Positions 7,649 to 7,714 of a stretch of 7,714 bases of DNA are shown in pieces (position 1 is the stretch's first letter; the number at the start of each line of letters is the position of its first letter). Position numbers and translations under genes: made by a program. The notes under the pieces are model-generated. The model saw only the letters and a list, made by a program, of their open reading frames with translations, had not been told where the DNA came from and ran no database searches. Origin of the DNA: a bacterium (GTDB lineage: Bacteria; Krumholzibacteriota; Krumholzibacteria; LZORAL124-64-63); the NCBI GenBank assembly GCA_016873405.1, contig VGXH01000076.1, positions 1 through 7,714 of the forward strand. The letters are read 5' to 3'.

Positions 7649-7714
7649 ATGGCCAACGTGATGGAATTCACCGTCGGGAACTTCGAGGCCGAAGTGAAGA
7701 ACAGCGACGTGCCC
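7649..7714 (+). CDS. trxA: Thioredoxin, 3' partial (first 22 codons)
   Basis: Small cytoplasmic disulfide reductase that passes electrons from thioredoxin reductase to protein disulfides. Only the first 22 residues are in the window: MANVMEFTVGNFEAEV followed by KNSDVP. This is the usual N-terminus of bacterial TrxA (first strand and first helix, F-T-x-x-N-F-x-x-E-V), ending just before the expected VLVDFWAxWCGPC active-site segment, which is not visible. It lies behind a -24/-12 promoter and diverges from the sigma54 regulator, so it is likely an inducible thioredoxin rather than a purely housekeeping one. Because the active site is cut off, a thioredoxin-like variant cannot be excluded. Confidence 0.82.
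   Translation, partial: MANVMEFTVGNFEAEVKNSDVP

Noticed and set aside
7381..7671. N-terminal extension of the sigma54 regulator back to the ATG at 7671
   Set aside because: No family similarity and no ribosome site. It would overlap the thioredoxin start and cover the control region. GTG at 7380 has an excellent ribosome site and homology begins there.

Overview
The window is GC-rich, dense coding DNA and suggests a bacterium of the FCB superphylum. The main clue is a secreted peptidase ending in a FlgD-like/type IX-secretion-type sorting domain (an NYPNPFNP start and a terminal KMLLLK-like strand), which is typical of Bacteroidetes relatives. The high GC fits uncultured high-GC lineages such as Eisenbacteria or Krumholzibacteria better than Bacteroidetes itself. 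That assignment is inference; no rRNA or other marker gene is present.

Layout. (1) 1-3972, plus strand: the 3' part of a very large modular gingipain-type (C25) cysteine peptidase, followed by a strong intrinsic terminator (3997-4034). (2) 4195-5260, plus strand: a two-gene unit made of an SPFH/band-7 membrane protein and, one base later, a small ribbon-helix-helix protein. A candidate extended -10 promoter lies upstream. (3) 5296-7380, minus strand: an operon read right to left, holding a sigma54 enhancer-binding regulator (PAS - AAA+ - Fis HTH, GTG start at 7380) and a single-pass membrane protein of unknown function. (4) 7381-7648: a divergent control region. It carries repeated GCAAC/GTTGC half-sites, a GC palindrome, a sharply AT-rich tract and a good -24/-12 (sigma54) promoter facing right. 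(5) 7649-7714, plus strand: the first 22 codons of a thioredoxin gene, cut by the window end.

How it may work together. The peptidase is probably an exported degradative enzyme unrelated to the rest. The right-hand part reads as a compact control circuit: a sigma54 activator whose PAS domain holds a C-x7-CP cysteine pair sits back to back with thioredoxin, which has a sigma54-type promoter. The half-sites lie where an activator's upstream sites and its own promoter would be. A redox-responsive, self-regulated switch for thioredoxin is the most interesting hypothesis here, and it is unproven. The convergent SPFH-RHH pair and the unknown membrane protein are the other places where undescribed function may lie.
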